Source: Nocardioidaceae bacterium
GTDB taxonomy: Bacteria; Actinomycetota; Actinomycetes; Propionibacteriales; Nocardioidaceae
Assembly (NCBI GenBank): GCA_025980475.1
Contig: JAICXL010000011.1
Location: 1 to 44,829, forward strand
Length of the DNA stretch: 44,829 bases
Direction of reading: 5' to 3'
Made by a program: the position numbers and the translations under genes. Shown here one piece after another: positions 26,524 through 36,469 of this stretch. Under the pieces are notes generated by a model. The model had not been told where the DNA came from. It was given only the letters and a program-made list of their open reading frames with translations, and did not search any database. Positions within the stretch are counted from its first letter, which is position 1; each line of letters begins with the position of its first letter.

Positions 26524-27413
26524 CGCGCCCGATCGGCCGTCCGGCGGATCACGTCGGCGAAGTCCTCGAACATCTCGACCGGCAGGTCGTGCCCCATGCC
26601 CTCCACCAGCAGCAGCTCCGATCCGGCGATCGCCGACGACGTCGCCCGGCCGCCGGAGACGTGCACCATCTTGTCGGCCAGCCCGTGCACGATCGTGGCC
26701 GGCACCTGCACCGAGCGCAGGTCGCGGGTGCGGTTCGGCTGGGTCAGCACTGCCAGCATCTGGCGCAGGACGCCCTGCGGGCTGAAGCCGCGGTCCCACG
26801 TCTCGCCGGCCCGCTGCCGCACCTTCTCGTCGTCGACGGGGAAGCCGGGGGAGCCGATCAGCTGCCACGTGCGGGCCGAGCTCTCGACGTAGGCTTCCCG
26901 GCCGATGCCGCGCTTGCCCAGCAGGGCCGGGAAGAGGCTGGGATGCTGCCAGCCCACCGTGCGTCGCCCCGTCGTGGACATGATCGAGGTCAGCGATCGA
27001 ACCCGCTCGGGGGCCTGGATCGCCATGGTCTGCACGATCATGCCGCCCATCGAGACCCCGGCCAGGTGCGCGGACTCCCAGCCGAGGTGGTCCATCAGCC
27101 CGAGGCCGTCAGCGGCCAGGTCGGCCATGGAGTACGGCGTCCGCACAGTCATGCCCAGGAACGCCTTGACGATCATGCTGCGCGAGACCCGGCCGCGCAC
27201 CTTCGTCGACCGACCGGTGTCGCGGTTGTCGTAACGGACCACGAAGAATCCCTTGCGCGCAAGGAGGTCGCACAGCGCCGGGTCCCACCAATTCATCGGA
27301 CCGCCGAGGCCCATCACCAGCAGCAGCGGCTCGCCGTCGGGATCCCCGTAGGTCTGGTAGCACAGCTCCACGCCGCTTCCCACCGGAGCGAACATCTCCT
27401 CGGAGACCTGCAT
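26520..27413 (-). CDS. Alpha/beta hydrolase
   Basis: The 297-residue protein has the oxyanion-region strand LLLVMGLGGPMNWWD, the nucleophile elbow GVSMGGM (Ser near 117) and a late GMGHDLP with the catalytic His; the acid is likely Asp in HGLADKMV. The sequence with NRDTGRST resembles secreted-ester or arylesterase-like members, but no signal peptide is present. Substrate unknown. ATG 27413 is preferred over upstream frame because AAAGGACG lies just ahead. It shares a 106-bp divergent gap with the lipase-like gene to the right. Confidence 0.85.
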   Translation of the reverse strand: MQVSEEMFAPVGSGVELCYQTYGDPDGEPLLLVMGLGGPMNWWDPALCDLLARKGFFVVRYDNRDTGRSTKVRGRVSRSMIVKAFLGMTVRTPYSMADLAADGLGLMDHLGWESAHLAGVSMGGMIVQTMAIQAPERVRSLTSIMSTTGRRTVGWQHPSLFPALLGKRGIGREAYVESSARTWQLIGSPGFPVDDEKVRQRAGETWDRGFSPQGVLRQMLAVLTQPNRTRDLRSVQVPATIVHGLADKMVHVSGGRATSSAIAGSELLLVEGMGHDLPVEMFEDFADVIRRTADRAR

Positions 27414-27519
27414 CGACGTCCTTTCCGCAGGGGTTCGTTGCCGGAAGTCTAGGGGTACCCGGCAGTAGCAGCCGCGACGCGCGGAACGCGAAAACAGGTG
27501 CACTTTCAGGGGAATCACG

Positions 27520-28383
27520 ATGGATTTCGCTAACGTCGAGGGCGTGGGGTCACCGATCGGTGCGTTCCTGCGGCCGCCGGAGTTCGCGGGGCCGCAGGGG
27601 GTCCGCGCACTCGCCCGGGAGTCCAGCGCGGCTGTGGAGGCCCTCCGGCTGGTGCGCCGCAGCCGGCAGGAGCGCCGTCGACGGGCGGGCCTGCCCTATG
27701 CCGGCAGTCACCGGCTGGCGGCCCTCGATCCGGTGCTGCTCGTCCCAGGCTTCATGGCCGGCGACTCGACGCTGCGGCTGATGGCCGCGTTCCTGCGCAA
27801 CGAGGGCTTCCGGACCTACCGGTCCCAGATCCACGTCAACGTCGGCTGCACCCAGCAGGCCGCGGCCCGGCTGGAGCGACGGCTGGAGTCGATCGCGCTG
27901 CGCCGCGAGCGCAAGGTCACCATCGTCGGGCACAGCCTCGGCGGCATGCTCGCCCGCGGGATGGCGGCGCGCCGGCCCGACCTCGTCGCGGGCATCGTGA
28001 CGCTGGGCAGCCCCGTGCTGGCGCCGGGTGCGGTGCACACCGTGCTCGCCTGGGACACCCGGATGCTGGTCCGGCTCGCCCGTGCGGGAGTCCGTGGCCT
28101 GATGAGCGAGGACTGCATCGCCGGTGCCTGCGCCCGGACGAGCTTCGAGGAGACCCGGCAACCCCTCGATCCCGAGATCGGCTACACGGCGATCTGGTCC
28201 CACCGCGACGGGATCGTCGACGCAGCGGCCTGCCGGGATCCCGGCGCCCGCTGTGTCGAGGTGACCACCAGCCACTGCGGCATGGCCGTGGACCCGGTGG
28301 TCTTCGACCTGGTGCTGCAGGCGCTGCGCGAGCAGCGGTCGGCGATCAGCCCGGCCAGCCGTCCGACAGCTCCGAGCGCGTAG
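27520..28383 (+). CDS. Lipase-like alpha/beta hydrolase
   Basis: The 287-residue protein has a hydrophobic strand PVLLVPGFMAGDSTLRLM followed by a nucleophile elbow GHSLGGM with Ser near 140 and a GSPV segment. Asp and His candidates are in SHRDGIVD and TTSHCGMAVDP. These fit a triacylglycerol-lipase/cutinase-like fold. There is no clear signal peptide, so it may be cytoplasmic. Four Cys in the last third (CIAGAC, ACRD, CGM) are more than usual. The 3' end overlaps the convergent kinase by 38 bp. Substrate unknown. Confidence 0.82.
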   Translation: MDFANVEGVGSPIGAFLRPPEFAGPQGVRALARESSAAVEALRLVRRSRQERRRRAGLPYAGSHRLAALDPVLLVPGFMAGDSTLRLMAAFLRNEGFRTYRSQIHVNVGCTQQAAARLERRLESIALRRERKVTIVGHSLGGMLARGMAARRPDLVAGIVTLGSPVLAPGAVHTVLAWDTRMLVRLARAGVRGLMSEDCIAGACARTSFEETRQPLDPEIGYTAIWSHRDGIVDAAACRDPGARCVEVTTSHCGMAVDPVVFDLVLQALREQRSAISPASRPTAPSA

Positions 28384-29275
28384 GCGGCTCTGCTCCGCGT
28401 CGAGCGCAGGTCAGGGCTGCCACCGCGCCAGCCGCGTGCAACAGGGACTCCAGCGACTTCTCGTCGGCCGGCATGCCCGCGCCGTAGTCTCCCACCGCGC
28501 CGGACTCCAGCAGCACGGTCAGCGCTCCGGCCATGAACGCGTCCCCGGCGCCGATGGTGTCGACCAGCTCGGCGACCGTCGCGGGCACGTCCACGCAGAC
28601 CTCGCTCGTGCCGGCCAGCGCGTAGGCCGACGCGCCGTCTGCGCCCCTGGTCAGCAGCACGAGCTCGGTGCGCTCACCGGCGAGCAGCGACCGGGCGATG
28701 TCCTCCGGGTCGGCACCCGGATGCAAGGCCGCGACGTCCTCCTCGCTGAGCTTGACCAGCCCGGCACGGTCGGCCAGTGACTCGAGGTCACGCCACGCGC
28801 TGCGCCGGTCGTCGACGAAGGCCGGTCGCACGTTGGGATCGAAGCTGACGAAGACGCCCCGGGCCCAGGCCTGCTCGACGAGGTCGCGCACGCTGTGGCG
28901 CCCCGGCTCCAGCATCGCGCCGAGCGAGCCGACGTGCAGCACGTCGCAAGCGGGCAGCTCCTGGTGGGGAAGCGACCAGTCGAGGTCGAAGGCGTAGTCG
29001 GCCGAGCCATCCCGGCCGATCCTCGCGGTCGCGGTGGCGGTGCGGCCCGAGGAGGTCGGGACCGCCACGAGCTCGGCTCCGCTGGCGGCGACCCGGTCCG
29101 CGATGCGGCCGCCGTACTCGTCGTGCCCGGTCTGCGTGACCAGCACCGTGGGCACTTCGAGGCGCGCGAGTGCGAGGGCGACGTTGAGGGGGGAGCCCCC
29201 CACGGCCTCCACCAGGGTGTCGCCGTCGGCGTCGAGCACGAGGTCGATCAGCGACTCGCCGACGACGACGATCAT
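28346..29275 (-). CDS. PfkB-family sugar kinase (fructokinase-like)
   Basis: The 309-residue kinase begins [13 protein letters not shown] with GGSPLNVALALARLEVPT and has the C-terminal PfkB signature DTIGAGDAFMAGAL (catalytic Asp in GAGD). It phosphorylates a sugar such as fructose; the exact substrate cannot be read. ATG 29275 shares one base with the glpX stop (TGATG), indicating coupled translation behind the FBPase gene. The open frame beyond 29275 is glpX sequence in another frame. The 3' end overlaps the lipase-like gene. Confidence 0.88.
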   Translation of the reverse strand: MIVVVGESLIDLVLDADGDTLVEAVGGSPLNVALALARLEVPTVLVTQTGHDEYGGRIADRVAASGAELVAVPTSSGRTATATARIGRDGSADYAFDLDWSLPHQELPACDVLHVGSLGAMLEPGRHSVRDLVEQAWARGVFVSFDPNVRPAFVDDRRSAWRDLESLADRAGLVKLSEEDVAALHPGADPEDIARSLLAGERTELVLLTRGADGASAYALAGTSEVCVDVPATVAELVDTIGAGDAFMAGALTVLLESGAVGDYGAGMPADEKSLESLLHAAGAVAALTCARRGAEPPTRSELSDGWPG

Positions 29276-30300
29276 CAGCGCGAGAAGTCCACGTCGGCGT
29301 AGGCGCGAAGCTTGCTGAGCTTGTGCTCGGAGATGATCGAGCGGATCGTGCCGCTGCGCGACCGCATCACCAGCGAGTGCGTCGAGGCGCCGCCAGAGGT
29401 GTAGCGCACGCCCTGCATCAGCTCGCCGTCGGTGATGCCGGTGGCCACGAAGAAGCAGTCGTCGCCCGACACGAGGTCGTCGGTCATCAGCACCTGGTCG
29501 AGGTCGTGGCCGGCGTCGAGGGCCCTCTGCTTCTCCGCCTCGTCCGTGGGCCACAGTCGCGCCTGGATGACGCCGTCGAGGCACTTCAGCGCGCAGGCGG
29601 CGATGATGCCCTCGGGGGTGCCACCGACCCCCATCAGCAGGTCGATGCCGGTGCCCGCTCGCGCAGCCATGATCGCACCGGCCACGTCACCGTCGGTAAT
29701 GAACTTGATCCGCGCGCCCGTCTCCCTGATCTCCTCGACGAGGCGCTGGTGGCGGGGCCGGTCGAGCACCACCACGGTGACGTCCTCGGCGGCGCGGCCC
29801 TTGGCCTTGGCCACCTGGCGGATGTTCTCCGCGACCGGGCTGCGGATGTCGACCACGTCGGCCGCTTCGGGGCCGGTGACCAGCTTGTCCATGTAGAACA
29901 CCGCGGACGGGTCATACATCGAGCCCCGCGGCGCCACTGCGAGCACCGACACCGCGTTGGTCATCCCCTTGGCGGTCAGCGTGGTGCCGTCGATCGGGTC
30001 GACGGCCACGTCGCACGCCGGGCCGGTGCCGTCGCCGACACGCTCGCCGTTGTAGAGCATCGGGGCGTGGTCCTTCTCGCCCTCGCCGATGACCACGGTG
30101 CCGTCCATACCGACGGTGGAGATCAGCACTCGCATCGCGTTGACCGCCACGCCGTCCGCGCCGTTCTTGTCGCCGCGCCCCACCCAGCGCCCGGCAGCCA
30201 TCGCAGCAGCCTCGGTCACGCGGACCAGCTCGAGGGCCAGGTTGCGGTCGGGGGACGTCGGCGCGACGGCGAGGTCGCCTGGGAGGTGGCTGTCCGGCAT
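29275..30300 (-). CDS. glpX: Class II fructose-1,6-bisphosphatase
   Basis: The 341-residue gluconeogenic enzyme removes the 1-phosphate from fructose 1,6-bisphosphate in the cytoplasm. Metal-binding motifs [11 protein letters not shown] and DPIDGTT and the later [18 protein letters not shown] define class II. It matches Rv1099c by content and order, though fumC is not adjacent here. Start ATG 30300 follows the family N-terminus and includes [21 protein letters not shown]. It is the first gene of a coupled pair with the PfkB kinase. Confidence 0.95.
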   Translation of the reverse strand: MPDSHLPGDLAVAPTSPDRNLALELVRVTEAAAMAAGRWVGRGDKNGADGVAVNAMRVLISTVGMDGTVVIGEGEKDHAPMLYNGERVGDGTGPACDVAVDPIDGTTLTAKGMTNAVSVLAVAPRGSMYDPSAVFYMDKLVTGPEAADVVDIRSPVAENIRQVAKAKGRAAEDVTVVVLDRPRHQRLVEEIRETGARIKFITDGDVAGAIMAARAGTGIDLLMGVGGTPEGIIAACALKCLDGVIQARLWPTDEAEKQRALDAGHDLDQVLMTDDLVSGDDCFFVATGITDGELMQGVRYTSGGASTHSLVMRSRSGTIRSIISEHKLSKLRAYADVDFSR

Positions 30301-30320
30301 GACCTGATGGTAGCGGCCGG

Positions 30321-31574
30321 TCAGCCGAGCACGCCCGACCACGCGTGCAGCACCGCGACCCCGGCGACCATCGCCACCGGTGTCGCCACCAGGGCGACCA
30401 GGTGGAAGTCCCGACCGGTCGAGACACCGCCGTTGCGGACCAGGGACCGACGCCAGAGCAGGTTCGCCAGCGAGCCGGTCCAGGTCAGCGACGAGCCCAC
30501 GTTGATGCCCACCAGCAGGGCCAGCACCGCGGTGGCACCCAGCGGCGCCACCATCGGCACCACCAGCAGGGTCGCCGGCAGGTTGTTGACCAGGTTGGCC
30601 AGGACCCCACCGAGCACCGCGGTGCCGAGCAGGGCGGTGAAGCCGTCCCCGCCCGGGACGAGGTGGTGCACTGCCGAGCCGAGCCAGGTGTGGGCCAGCA
30701 CGGCGACCACCACGCCGAGTCCCAGCACGAAGATCCCGAAGGACAGGTGCGTGCTTTGGACGAGCTGCGCCAGGCTGGCGCGGCGACGGGCGACGGCATG
30801 GCCGGAGAGGACGAGCGCCGCCACGACGGCCGTCCACACCGGCTGCACGCCGTACGCCGACGTCACCCCGAAGGAGCAGAGCATCAGCACGATCGCGACC
30901 AGGGGCACGCGAGGCAGCGGTGGCAACACGTCGGGGGGGAGGTGCCGGTCGCGGGTCCGTCCGCCGAGCTCCCCGCGGAAGAGCAGCCGCAGGGCGAGCC
31001 AGTCCAGCGTGACGACGACCATCCAGCTCGGCGCCATCCGCAGCAGGAAGCCACCGAACGACAGCGACACGTAGGGGAGCGCGAGGAGGTTGGTCAGGTT
31101 GGACACCGGCAGCAGCAGCGACGCCGAGTTCGCCATCCGCACGCAGGCAAGCTCCGCCGGCCGCGAGGGCACCCGGGCACCTGCGGCCGCCGCGATCACC
31201 ACCGGCGTGAAGAGGACCACGGTGGCGTCCAGGCTCAGCGCCACCGTGACCAGCGCCGCCACCGTGACGGCGAGGAGCAGCAGCGACCGGGGATCGCTGC
31301 GCAGGGCCAGTCGCGCGCCGAGCGCGCTGAAGAGCCCCTCCACCCGGCAGGCCTCGGCCACCACCAGGATGGCGAGCAGGAAGACCACGACCGGCAGCAG
31401 CCGGGACAGCTCGGCGCCGGCTCCGGCCAGGCCGATCGCGCCGGTCGACATGGCCAGCGCCGCGCCTCCCACGCCGACGAGCGCCTCGACCCAGTCCTTC
31501 GGGTGCAGGTAGGCCGCCGCGAGCAGGACGACCAACGCCACGATCGGCGCCGCGTCGCGGTAGGCGGGCAGCAC
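30321..31574 (-). CDS. SLC13/ArsB-type permease
   Basis: The 417-residue protein has about 11-12 hydrophobic segments. Repeated hairpin-like motifs [22 protein letters not shown] and [18 protein letters not shown] match the two helical reentrant repeats of the ArsB/NhaD ion-transporter superfamily. It could export arsenite or transport anions such as dicarboxylates; no ars regulators or arsenate reductase lie nearby, so substrate stays open. GTG 31574 is the start. It precedes glpX by 20 bp on the same strand and may be in its operon. Confidence 0.8.
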   Translation of the reverse strand: MLPAYRDAAPIVALVVLLAAAYLHPKDWVEALVGVGGAALAMSTGAIGLAGAGAELSRLLPVVVFLLAILVVAEACRVEGLFSALGARLALRSDPRSLLLLAVTVAALVTVALSLDATVVLFTPVVIAAAAGARVPSRPAELACVRMANSASLLLPVSNLTNLLALPYVSLSFGGFLLRMAPSWMVVVTLDWLALRLLFRGELGGRTRDRHLPPDVLPPLPRVPLVAIVLMLCSFGVTSAYGVQPVWTAVVAALVLSGHAVARRRASLAQLVQSTHLSFGIFVLGLGVVVAVLAHTWLGSAVHHLVPGGDGFTALLGTAVLGGVLANLVNNLPATLLVVPMVAPLGATAVLALLVGINVGSSLTWTGSLANLLWRRSLVRNGGVSTGRDFHLVALVATPVAMVAGVAVLHAWSGVLG

Positions 31575-31665
31575 CGGCTGAGCCTACCGAGTGCACCCGC
31601 CGGTGCAGCGCTTGGCAGGATGGGTGGTGTGAAACCCCACGGCGCTGCTCCTTCGGCCACGGGCG

Positions 31666-32217
31666 ATGAGTGAGCCACCCGGGCGCTACGAACGCTCGCC
31701 CCGCGGCATGCTCACCGCGCTCGTCGTGGTCGTCATCGGCGTTGCGGCCTATGTCGGTCTCCGTGGCCTGCTGAACGACAACGCCGCCACCCCGGTGCCG
31801 ACCGTCGACTACCACGGCTGGGTGAAGTCCGGCCACCAGGACGGCAAGCTGCAGATCCTCGTGCCCCACCCGATGCCCGCGGGCTGGAGGGCCACCAGCG
31901 TCAACTACGCAACCGGCAACGACCCCTCCTGGCACCTCGGCATGCTCACCGGCCAGGGCCGCTACGTCGGCCTGGAGGAGCAGTGGGCCAGCCCGTCGGA
32001 GATGGTGCAGCAGTACGTCGGTGCGGGCGCGTCCCGCGGCAAGACGGTGGGCATCGCCGGGCGCACCTGGCGGGTCTGGACCGACTCCCGCGGTGACTAC
32101 GCCCTGGTCGACAACCGCCCCAGCAAGGTGCCCCGGCACCCGGAGACGGTCGTCGTGGTCGGGGACGCGCCCCCGGCACAGATCCGTGCCTTCGTCGGTG
32201 CGCTCTCGCCGCACTGA
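31666..32217 (+). CDS. DUF4245 domain-containing membrane-anchored protein
   Basis: The 183-residue protein has a short cytoplasmic start, one transmembrane helix ([22 protein letters not shown]) and an external domain with [27 protein letters not shown] and [18 protein letters not shown], the DUF4245 pattern. Rv1100 occupies the same position next to glpX in M. tuberculosis. Function unknown; probably a cell-envelope protein. ATG 31666 is preceded by a weak site. Confidence 0.88.
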   Translation: MSEPPGRYERSPRGMLTALVVVVIGVAAYVGLRGLLNDNAATPVPTVDYHGWVKSGHQDGKLQILVPHPMPAGWRATSVNYATGNDPSWHLGMLTGQGRYVGLEEQWASPSEMVQQYVGAGASRGKTVGIAGRTWRVWTDSRGDYALVDNRPSKVPRHPETVVVVGDAPPAQIRAFVGALSPH

Positions 32218-32238
32218 CGGGCGGCGCCGGGCGGTGGG

Positions 32239-32460
32239 TCAGCGCCCGGCGGACTCGTCGAGCGCCTTGTCGAGCCGGGCCCGGGCGCCTTCCAGGGCCG
32301 CCTGGCACACCCGGGCGAGCTCCTCGCCCCGCTCCCACAGCAACAGGGACTCGGCCAGGGTGGTGCCCCCCTGCTCGAGCGTGCGGACCACCTCCACCAG
32401 TTGGTCGCGCGCCTCCTCGTAGCTGAGCTGCTCGGCAGTGCCCTCGGCGGAGTCGGTCAT
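32239..32460 (-). CDS. xseB: Exodeoxyribonuclease VII small subunit
   Basis: The 73-residue helical protein has [21 protein letters not shown] and [18 protein letters not shown], the standard XseB pattern. It binds the large subunit to make the single-strand exonuclease that trims ends. ATG 32460 overlaps the xseA stop by 4 bp. Equivalent to Rv1107c. Confidence 0.94.
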   Translation of the reverse strand: MTDSAEGTAEQLSYEEARDQLVEVVRTLEQGGTTLAESLLLWERGEELARVCQAALEGARARLDKALDESAGR

Positions 32461-33743
32461 CGGGAACCTCCCTGGCTGGTGCGGTCGGTGGTGTCGGCGT
32501 CGTCGGTGTCGAGGTCGACCAGCGGCGCCGGCTCGACGCGGGTCGTGCTGGCGCCGATGCGGCCGTCGGCGACCCGGATGTGGATGTCTTGGCCCGGCTC
32601 CAGCGTGGCGATGCTCGACAGCGCCTGGCCGTCGGCGTCGGAGAGCACCGCATAGCCCCGGCGCAGGGTCGCCAGCGGCGACAGGGCCCGCACCCGGGCG
32701 AGCTGGTGGGCGAGGTCGTCGGTGGCGCGGTCGAGGGAGTGGCCGAGGCAGCGCCGGGAGCGGTCGCGCAGTGCGACCACGTCGTCGATCCGGCCGGCCA
32801 GCCCCGACCGCGGGTCGGCCAGACTCGGCCGTGACCGGAGGGACGCGAGCCGCTGTTGCTCGCGGTCGACGAGCTGGGCCAGGCAGTGGCGCCCGCGCTC
32901 ACGCAGGATCAGCACGCGTTGCGCCTCCTCTGCCACGTCGGGGACGACGAGCTTGGCGGCGTCGGTCGGGGTCGAGGCGCGCACGTCTGCAACCAGGTCG
33001 AGGATGGGGGAGTCCGGCTCGTGGCCGATCGCCGAGACCACCGGAGTGGTCAGCTGGTGCACGCACCTGATCAACGCCTCGTCGCTGAACGGCAGCAGGT
33101 CCTCCAGGGAGCCGCCGCCCCGGGCCACCACGATGACGTCGACCGAGTCGTCGGCGTCGAGCGTGGTCACCGCCGCCATCACCTCGCGGGTGGCGTTGAC
33201 GCCCTGCATCGCCGCGTGCCTGACGGTGAACCGCACGCCGGGCCACCGCCGGCGGGCGTTCTCCAGGACGTCGCGCTCGGCCGCGGAGTTCTGCGCCGTG
33301 ACCAGCCCGACGGTCCGCGGCAGGAAGGGGAGACGGCGCTTCAGCTCGGGGGCGAAGAGTCCCTCCGCGGCCAACAGCTGCCGTCGCCGCTCGAGCCGGG
33401 CCAGCAGCTCGCCCTCGCCGACCAGCCGGATCTCGCGAACCTGGAGCGACAGCGTGCCGCGGTTGGGGTAGAAGGAGGGTTTCGCGTGGACCACGATGTG
33501 GGCGCCGTGCACCAGGGGAGTCGGCAGCGAGTCGATGACCGTGCGCGGGCAGGTCAGCGTCACCGACAGGTCGGCCACCTTGTCGCGCAGGGTCATGAAG
33601 ACCGTGCTCATCCCGTCTCGACGGCTCAGCTGGGTGAGCTGGCCCTCGACCCACACCGCGCCCAGCCGGTCGATCCAGCCGGCGATCGCCTGCGCGACCT
33701 GGCGCACCGGAGCGGGGTGCTCGGGGGACGTGTCGATGGCCAC
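32457..33743 (-). CDS. xseA: Exodeoxyribonuclease VII large subunit
   Basis: The 428-residue subunit has an N-terminal OB-fold ([24 protein letters not shown]), a middle catalytic region with [34 protein letters not shown] and [27 protein letters not shown], and a coiled-coil C-terminal part. It degrades single-stranded DNA with the small subunit. The Gly-Gly-Gly-Ser catalytic-region motif is intact. The GTG start lies 36 bp from the divergent ispH start. Matches Rv1108c. Confidence 0.95.
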   Translation of the reverse strand: MAIDTSPEHPAPVRQVAQAIAGWIDRLGAVWVEGQLTQLSRRDGMSTVFMTLRDKVADLSVTLTCPRTVIDSLPTPLVHGAHIVVHAKPSFYPNRGTLSLQVREIRLVGEGELLARLERRRQLLAAEGLFAPELKRRLPFLPRTVGLVTAQNSAAERDVLENARRRWPGVRFTVRHAAMQGVNATREVMAAVTTLDADDSVDVIVVARGGGSLEDLLPFSDEALIRCVHQLTTPVVSAIGHEPDSPILDLVADVRASTPTDAAKLVVPDVAEEAQRVLILRERGRHCLAQLVDREQQRLASLRSRPSLADPRSGLAGRIDDVVALRDRSRRCLGHSLDRATDDLAHQLARVRALSPLATLRRGYAVLSDADGQALSSIATLEPGQDIHIRVADGRIGASTTRVEPAPLVDLDTDDADTTDRTSQGGSR

Positions 33744-33779
33744 GTCGGCACCCTAGGCCACGGCACCTACCATGGCGTG

Positions 33780-34799
33780 GTGACTATCGATCTGGGGACT
33801 CCCGACGTGCTCTCGCCGGAGGAGGCCGACCGTGCGGTGCTGCTGGCGGCCCCGCGCGGCTACTGCGCGGGCGTCGACCGGGCAGTGATCACGGTCGAGA
33901 AGGCGCTGGAGCTCTACGGCTCCCCGATCTACGTCCGCAAGCAGATCGTGCACAACAAGCACGTCGTCGCAGACCTGGAGTCGCGCGGCGCGGTCTTCGT
34001 CGAGGAGCTCGACGAGGTTCCCGAGGGCTCCACGGTGGTCTTCTCCGCCCACGGGGTCTCGCCAGCGGTGCACGAGCAGGCTCGCGAGCGCCAGCTGAGG
34101 ACGATCGACGCGACCTGCCCACTGGTCACCAAGGTGCACCACGAGGCGAAGCGCTTCGCCGATGAGGACTACGACATCCTGCTGATCGGGCACGCCGGTC
34201 ACGAGGAGGTCGAGGGCACCTCCGGCGAGGCGCCCGGCCGCATCCAGCTGGTCGAGGGCCCTGACGACGTGGCGGGCATCGTCGTACGCGACCCCGCCAA
34301 GGTCGCCTGGTTGTCCCAGACGACGCTCTCCGTCGACGAGACGATGGCGACCGTGGACGCGCTGCGCGAGCGGTTCCCACAGCTGCTGGACCCGCCCAGC
34401 GACGACATCTGCTACGCCACCCAGAACCGCCAGGGCGCGGTCAAGGAGATCAGCTCCGGCGCCGACCTGGTGATCGTGGTCGGCTCGGCGAACTCGTCGA
34501 ACTCCGTGCGGCTGGCGGAGGTGGCCCTCGAGGCGGGTGCGAAGACTGCGCACCGCGTCGACGACGCCGCCGAGATCGACGAGTCCTGGCTCGACGGCGT
34601 GCACACCGTGAGCGTCACCTCGGGGGCCTCGGTTCCCGAGAACCTCGTCGACGGCGTGCTCGACTACCTCGCCGCCCGCGGCTACCCCGACGCCCGCGCG
34701 GTGCACACGGCCGAGGAGTCGCTGATCTTCGCACTCCCGCCCGAGCTGCGCCGCGAGCTGCGGGCCCGCGAGAAGGCCCGCGGCGACCAGCCGGGCTGA
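33780..34799 (+). CDS. ispH: 4-hydroxy-3-methylbut-2-enyl diphosphate reductase
   Basis: The 339-residue enzyme is the last step of the MEP pathway, making IPP and DMAPP. The three cluster cysteines are Cys29 (RGYCAGV), Cys113 (ATCPLVTK) and Cys211 (CYATQNR). [17 protein letters not shown] and [10 protein letters not shown] are also intact, giving a 4Fe-4S enzyme. In-frame sequence extends upstream through the antisense of xseA but family similarity begins with [20 protein letters not shown] 33780 (or 33777) is chosen. The stop shares a base with the next start (TGATG). Corresponds to lytB2 Rv1110. It supplies the isoprene units used by the prenyl synthase at 4087. Confidence 0.95.
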   Translation: MTIDLGTPDVLSPEEADRAVLLAAPRGYCAGVDRAVITVEKALELYGSPIYVRKQIVHNKHVVADLESRGAVFVEELDEVPEGSTVVFSAHGVSPAVHEQARERQLRTIDATCPLVTKVHHEAKRFADEDYDILLIGHAGHEEVEGTSGEAPGRIQLVEGPDDVAGIVVRDPAKVAWLSQTTLSVDETMATVDALRERFPQLLDPPSDDICYATQNRQGAVKEISSGADLVIVVGSANSSNSVRLAEVALEAGAKTAHRVDDAAEIDESWLDGVHTVSVTSGASVPENLVDGVLDYLAARGYPDARAVHTAEESLIFALPPELRRELRAREKARGDQPG

Positions 34800-35419
34800 T
34801 GGCTCGCTACCTCGACGTCCACCCCGTCGACCCGCAGCCCCGTGCCATCGGCCAGGCCGTCGCGCTGCTCCGTGACGACGGGCTGATCGCCTACCCGACC
34901 GACTCCGGCTACGCCCTCGGCATCCAGCTGGGCAACCGGTCGGGGCTCGAGCGGATCAGGCAGATCCGAAGGCTCGACGACAAGCACCACTTCACGCTGG
35001 TGTGCCGCGACTTCGCGCAGCTCGGATCGCTGGTGCACCTCGACAACGCGGCCTTCCGGATGGTCAAGTCGGTCACGCCGGGTCCCTACACCTTCATCCT
35101 GCCGGCGACCGCCGAGGTGCCCAAGCGGTTGATGCACCCCAAGAAGCGCACCGTGGGCGTGCGGATCCCCCGCCACCGGGTGGTCCAGGCCCTGCTGGCC
35201 GAGCTCGGTGAGCCACTGCTCTCGAGCACGCTGCTGCTGCCGGGGCAGGAGGAGCCGATGACCGAGGGCTGGGCGGTCAAGGAGGAGCTCGATCACTCCC
35301 TGGACGCGGTGATCGACTCCGGCGAGTGCGGGTCGTCGCCGACGACGGTGGTGGACCTGTCCTCCGGCGTGCCCGAGGTGGTCCGCAGCGGCGCCGGTGA
35401 CACGGCCCGCTTCGGATGA
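34799..35419 (+). CDS. YciO-type Sua5/YrdC-family protein
   Basis: The 206-residue protein has the YrdC fold with GLIAYPTDSGYALGIQLGNRSGLERIRQIRRL, KHHFTLVCRDF and PGPYTFILPATAEVPKRL and VGVRIPRHRVVQALL. It may bind RNA or make threonylcarbamoyl-AMP, but the YciO branch (HHFTLVCRDF) is less active than TsaC in E. coli, so function is uncertain. ATG 34799 overlaps the ispH stop by one base. The 3' 127 bp lie antisense to the DUF6542 gene, an unusually long convergent overlap. Confidence 0.85.
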   Translation: MARYLDVHPVDPQPRAIGQAVALLRDDGLIAYPTDSGYALGIQLGNRSGLERIRQIRRLDDKHHFTLVCRDFAQLGSLVHLDNAAFRMVKSVTPGPYTFILPATAEVPKRLMHPKKRTVGVRIPRHRVVQALLAELGEPLLSSTLLLPGQEEPMTEGWAVKEELDHSLDAVIDSGECGSSPTTVVDLSSGVPEVVRSGAGDTARFG

Positions 35420-35814
35420 CCCGGATCAGCAGGGGCCGGACGGCACTGTGAGCGTCGGCCGATGACCCGGTGGCGCATCGCCAGCACGCCGAGGCAGAGG
35501 GCGTAGCCGGCTGACAGGGCCCCCGCGTGGTCGGCGAGGCCGGTGACGAGTCCCTGGACGAAGCCGTCGCCGTGATCGGCGATCGCTGAGCGCTGCGCCA
35601 GCGACAGCAGGACACACACGACCAGCAGCAGGAGCGGTGGCAGCACCCCGATGGTGAAGAAGTCGCGCGGCCGCACGGCGAGCGCGGTGCCCACGCACAC
35701 GGCGACGAAGCCGATGTCGAAGACCAGGTCGACCCGTCGGGTGGTCACCAGGTCGACGGCGACCAGCAGCACGCACGCGAGCACCGCCAGCCGGGTGGTC
35801 CGGCTACCGGACAT
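35293..35814 (-). CDS. DUF6542-like membrane protein
   Basis: The 173-residue product from ATG 35814 has four hydrophobic stretches (RLAVLACVLLVAVDLV, IGFVAVCVGTALAV, IGVLPPLLLLVVCVLL, ALSAGYALCLGVLAM) with the RPRDFFT loop found in DUF6542 proteins near ispH/ychF. A low-complexity charged tail lies antisense to the YciO gene. GAGG 5 nt upstream favours ATG 35814; GTG 35847 would add 11 residues but its site is too close. Function unknown. Confidence 0.72.
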   Translation of the reverse strand: MSGSRTTRLAVLACVLLVAVDLVTTRRVDLVFDIGFVAVCVGTALAVRPRDFFTIGVLPPLLLLVVCVLLSLAQRSAIADHGDGFVQGLVTGLADHAGALSAGYALCLGVLAMRHRVIGRRSQCRPAPADPGHPKRAVSPAPLRTTSGTPEDRSTTVVGDDPHSPESITASRE

Positions 35815-35958
35815 CCGCCCCTCTTCCCACAACGTGGGCGCGCTCACGTCTCCACGCTAGGGCGGTCCACCGGGCCGGTTCGCTCGACGCGCCGGGGTGG
35901 CAGCGGGGTCAGGGCCGGCTGATCAGGATGAACCGGGGCGAACCGGGCTCCTGGCCCG

Positions 35959-35980
35959 CGGCATGCCTGCGGCATGCCTG
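35959..35980. repeat. Tandem 11-bp repeat in a gene-free gap
   Basis: cggcatgcctg is present twice in a row (35959-35969, 35970-35980). It is in the 215-bp gap 35815-36029, which shows no gene and only GC-rich sequence with a nearby gaaccgggg-type repeat. Confidence 0.7.
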
Positions 35981-36029
35981 TCCGCGCGAGGACCTCGCAG
36001 GACCTTGGCCAGACGGCCCCAGCGGAGCG

Positions 36030-36452
36030 TCAGCGCAGGAGGTCGCGGGCGGCCGCGGCGATCTCCTCGGGATCACCCGGCGTCGGAACCCACGGCAGCT
36101 GCAGGTCGTCGCGGGTGGGGTCGCCGGCGTACCGCGGGACCACGTGGAGGTGGAAGTGGAAGACGGTCTGCCAGGCCGCCGCGCCGCACGCGTTGACGAG
36201 GTTGACCCCGTCGGCGCCCAGGTTGCGCGTCGCCAGGCCGGCCATCCGCTGGGCGGTGGCCGCGCACGCCGCGAGGTCCTCTGCGCCGATGTCGAGGAGG
36301 TCGCTGGCATGGGCGCGCGGCACGACGAGGGCGTGGCCGCGCGTGGCGGGCTGGATGTCCATGAACGCGACCGTGCGGTCGTCCTCGTGGATCCAGGTGG
36401 CGGGGACCTCGCCGGTGACGATCCCGCAGAAGAGGCAGTCCTGGTCGGCCAT
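36030..36452 (-). CDS. HIT-family nucleotide hydrolase/transferase
   Basis: The 140-residue protein begins CLFCGIVTGEVPATWIHEDD and contains the histidine triad FHFHLHVVP preceded by NACGAAAWQTVFHFHLH. It matches HinT/HIT-like proteins that cleave nucleoside phosphoramidates or dinucleotides; Cys pair near the start (CLFC) may bind zinc. ATG 36452 is chosen from the family N-terminus MADQDCLFC. The exact substrate is unknown. Confidence 0.92.
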   Translation of the reverse strand: MADQDCLFCGIVTGEVPATWIHEDDRTVAFMDIQPATRGHALVVPRAHASDLLDIGAEDLAACAATAQRMAGLATRNLGADGVNLVNACGAAAWQTVFHFHLHVVPRYAGDPTRDDLQLPWVPTPGDPEEIAAAARDLLR

Positions 36453-36469
36453 GCCCGCGAGAGTAGCGG

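Noticed and set aside
29584-32214. Long open frame joining glpX to upstream minus-strand sequence (to 32214)
   Set aside because: Beyond 30300 it reads GC-biased antisense of the permease and DUF4245 genes; the glpX family start is at 30300.
32856-33779. N-terminal extension of ispH
   Set aside because: It is antisense of xseA; family similarity starts at 33780 and the extension has no ribosome-binding site.
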